Shown here piece after piece: positions 63,563 to 64,000 of a stretch of 64,000 nt of DNA. Position numbers and translations under genes: made by a program. Position 1 is the stretch's first letter; every line of letters starts with the position of its first letter. The notes below the pieces were generated by a model, which was not told where the DNA came from, did not search any database, and saw nothing but the letters and a program-made list of their open reading frames with translations. Source of the DNA: Paucibacter_B soli (lineage in GTDB: Bacteria > Pseudomonadota > Gammaproteobacteria > Burkholderiales > Burkholderiaceae_C); assembly GCF_037482845.1 (NCBI RefSeq), contig NZ_JBBHJW010000005.1:321333-385332 (forward strand), given 5' to 3'.

Positions 63563-64000
63563 ATGACAAAGACCCTTGTACTGGCCCTGAGCCTGGCGCT
63601 GGCCGCCACCGCCCATGCCGAAGACACGCTGAAGAAGATCAAGGACAGCGGCAGCGTCACCATGGGGGTGCGCGAGTCCTCGGGCGCCTTGTCCTACACC
63701 CTGGGCGACGGCAAGTACGTGGGCTACCACGTCGAGATCTGCGAGAAGGTGCTGTCGGACGTGCGCCGCCAGTTGGGCCTCTCCACCATGACGGTCAAGT
63801 ACCAGCCCGTGACCTCGCAGAACCGCATTCCGCTGGTGCAGAACGGCACCGTGGACATCGAGTGCGGCTCCACCACCAACAACCTGACGCGCCAGAAGGA
63901 CGTGGCCTTTGCCGTCACCACCTTCGTCGAGGAGGTGCGCATCGCGGTGAAGGCCAACTCGGGCATTACCTCGATCAACCAGCTCAACGGCAAGAACGTC
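63563..64000 (+). CDS. gltI: Amino-acid ABC transporter binding protein (GltI family), second, cut by window end
   Basis: 146 codons are visible; the frame runs off the window end. Signal peptide MTKTLVLALSLALAATAHAE. The mature start (DTLKKIKDSGSVTMGVRESSGALSY, then VGYHVEICEKVLSDVRRQLGL) and the signature PVTSQNRIPLVQNGTVDIECGSTTNN match E. coli GltI (glutamate/aspartate). It is closer to GltI than its upstream paralogue. A good GGAG site lies at 63553-63556. A run of nine C lies just before it (63536-63544). The usual gltJKL genes would follow outside. Confidence 0.9.
   Translation, partial: MTKTLVLALSLALAATAHAEDTLKKIKDSGSVTMGVRESSGALSYTLGDGKYVGYHVEICEKVLSDVRRQLGLSTMTVKYQPVTSQNRIPLVQNGTVDIECGSTTNNLTRQKDVAFAVTTFVEEVRIAVKANSGITSINQLNGKNV

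Overview
The window is a gene-dense, high-GC stretch of chromosome from a free-living betaproteobacterium. Several things point to the order Burkholderiales, probably the Roseateles/Paucibacter/Pelomonas/Rubrivivax neighbourhood: strong G/C third-position preference, a PEP-CTERM protein, split transhydrogenase genes (pntAA-pntAB-pntB), malate synthase G beside a LysR gene, and a DsbA with an RR-type leader. The genus is an inference from style, not from a search. No rRNA, tRNA, CRISPR array, transposase or prophage gene was seen.

Layout. 1-2656: the 3' part of a secretin gene with a cohesin-like tail, then three small prepilin-like genes (type II secretion / type IV pilus-like). 2930-6845: a PEP-CTERM protein and a large secreted subtilisin-like protease. 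6950-10103: on the minus strand, a cysteine-rich lipoprotein and a TonB-dependent receptor. 10511-14813: a minus-strand ABC efflux operon (adaptor, ATPase, two FtsX-type permeases), with a divergent CAP-domain gene. 15453-21116: a diguanylate cyclase convergent with a minus-strand run of nudJ, a solute-binding protein, mnmA and a NarL-type two-component pair. 21227-30275: plus-strand pntAA-AB-B, an orphan sensor kinase, fadD, a small unknown gene, rsmE and an MFS transporter. 30295-40488: a long minus-strand run of argS, a SPOR protein, dsbA, lptA, lptB, rpoN, a GGDEF-EAL protein and a THUMP methyltransferase. 40579-49075: a Ser/Thr kinase with a cNMP-binding-like domain, a PsiF-repeat protein, a LysR regulator divergent from glcB, a second TonB-dependent receptor and a DksA/TraR-like protein. 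49182-57178: an FAD reductase, a class II amidotransferase, a LytS/LytTR pair, an M14 carboxypeptidase, an alpha/beta hydrolase and a PAS-GGDEF protein. 57187-64000: a large hybrid kinase, pyrF, a GNAT-NTF2 fusion, and two tandem glutamate/aspartate-type binding proteins, the last cut by the window edge.

How it fits together. Most of the content is core metabolism and envelope biology mixed with dense signalling: four histidine kinases, two stand-alone response regulators, three proteins with c-di-GMP synthesis domains (all with an RxxD I-site) and one Ser/Thr kinase. Secretion and nutrient capture are prominent: a T2SS-like cluster, a large exoprotease, two TonB receptors and three periplasmic binding proteins.

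No clearly new multi-gene defence or biosynthetic system is visible. The most unusual signals are non-coding: a terminator-like hairpin in the leader of the second TonB receptor, repeated motifs upstream of the first TonB receptor and of the binding-protein pair, a dyad between lysR and glcB, and a perfect 20-bp palindrome. At protein level, the points worth a second look are the kinase-cNMP fusion, the pntB-kinase linkage, a LOV-like PAS domain without its cysteine, and a prepilin-like protein lacking Glu5.
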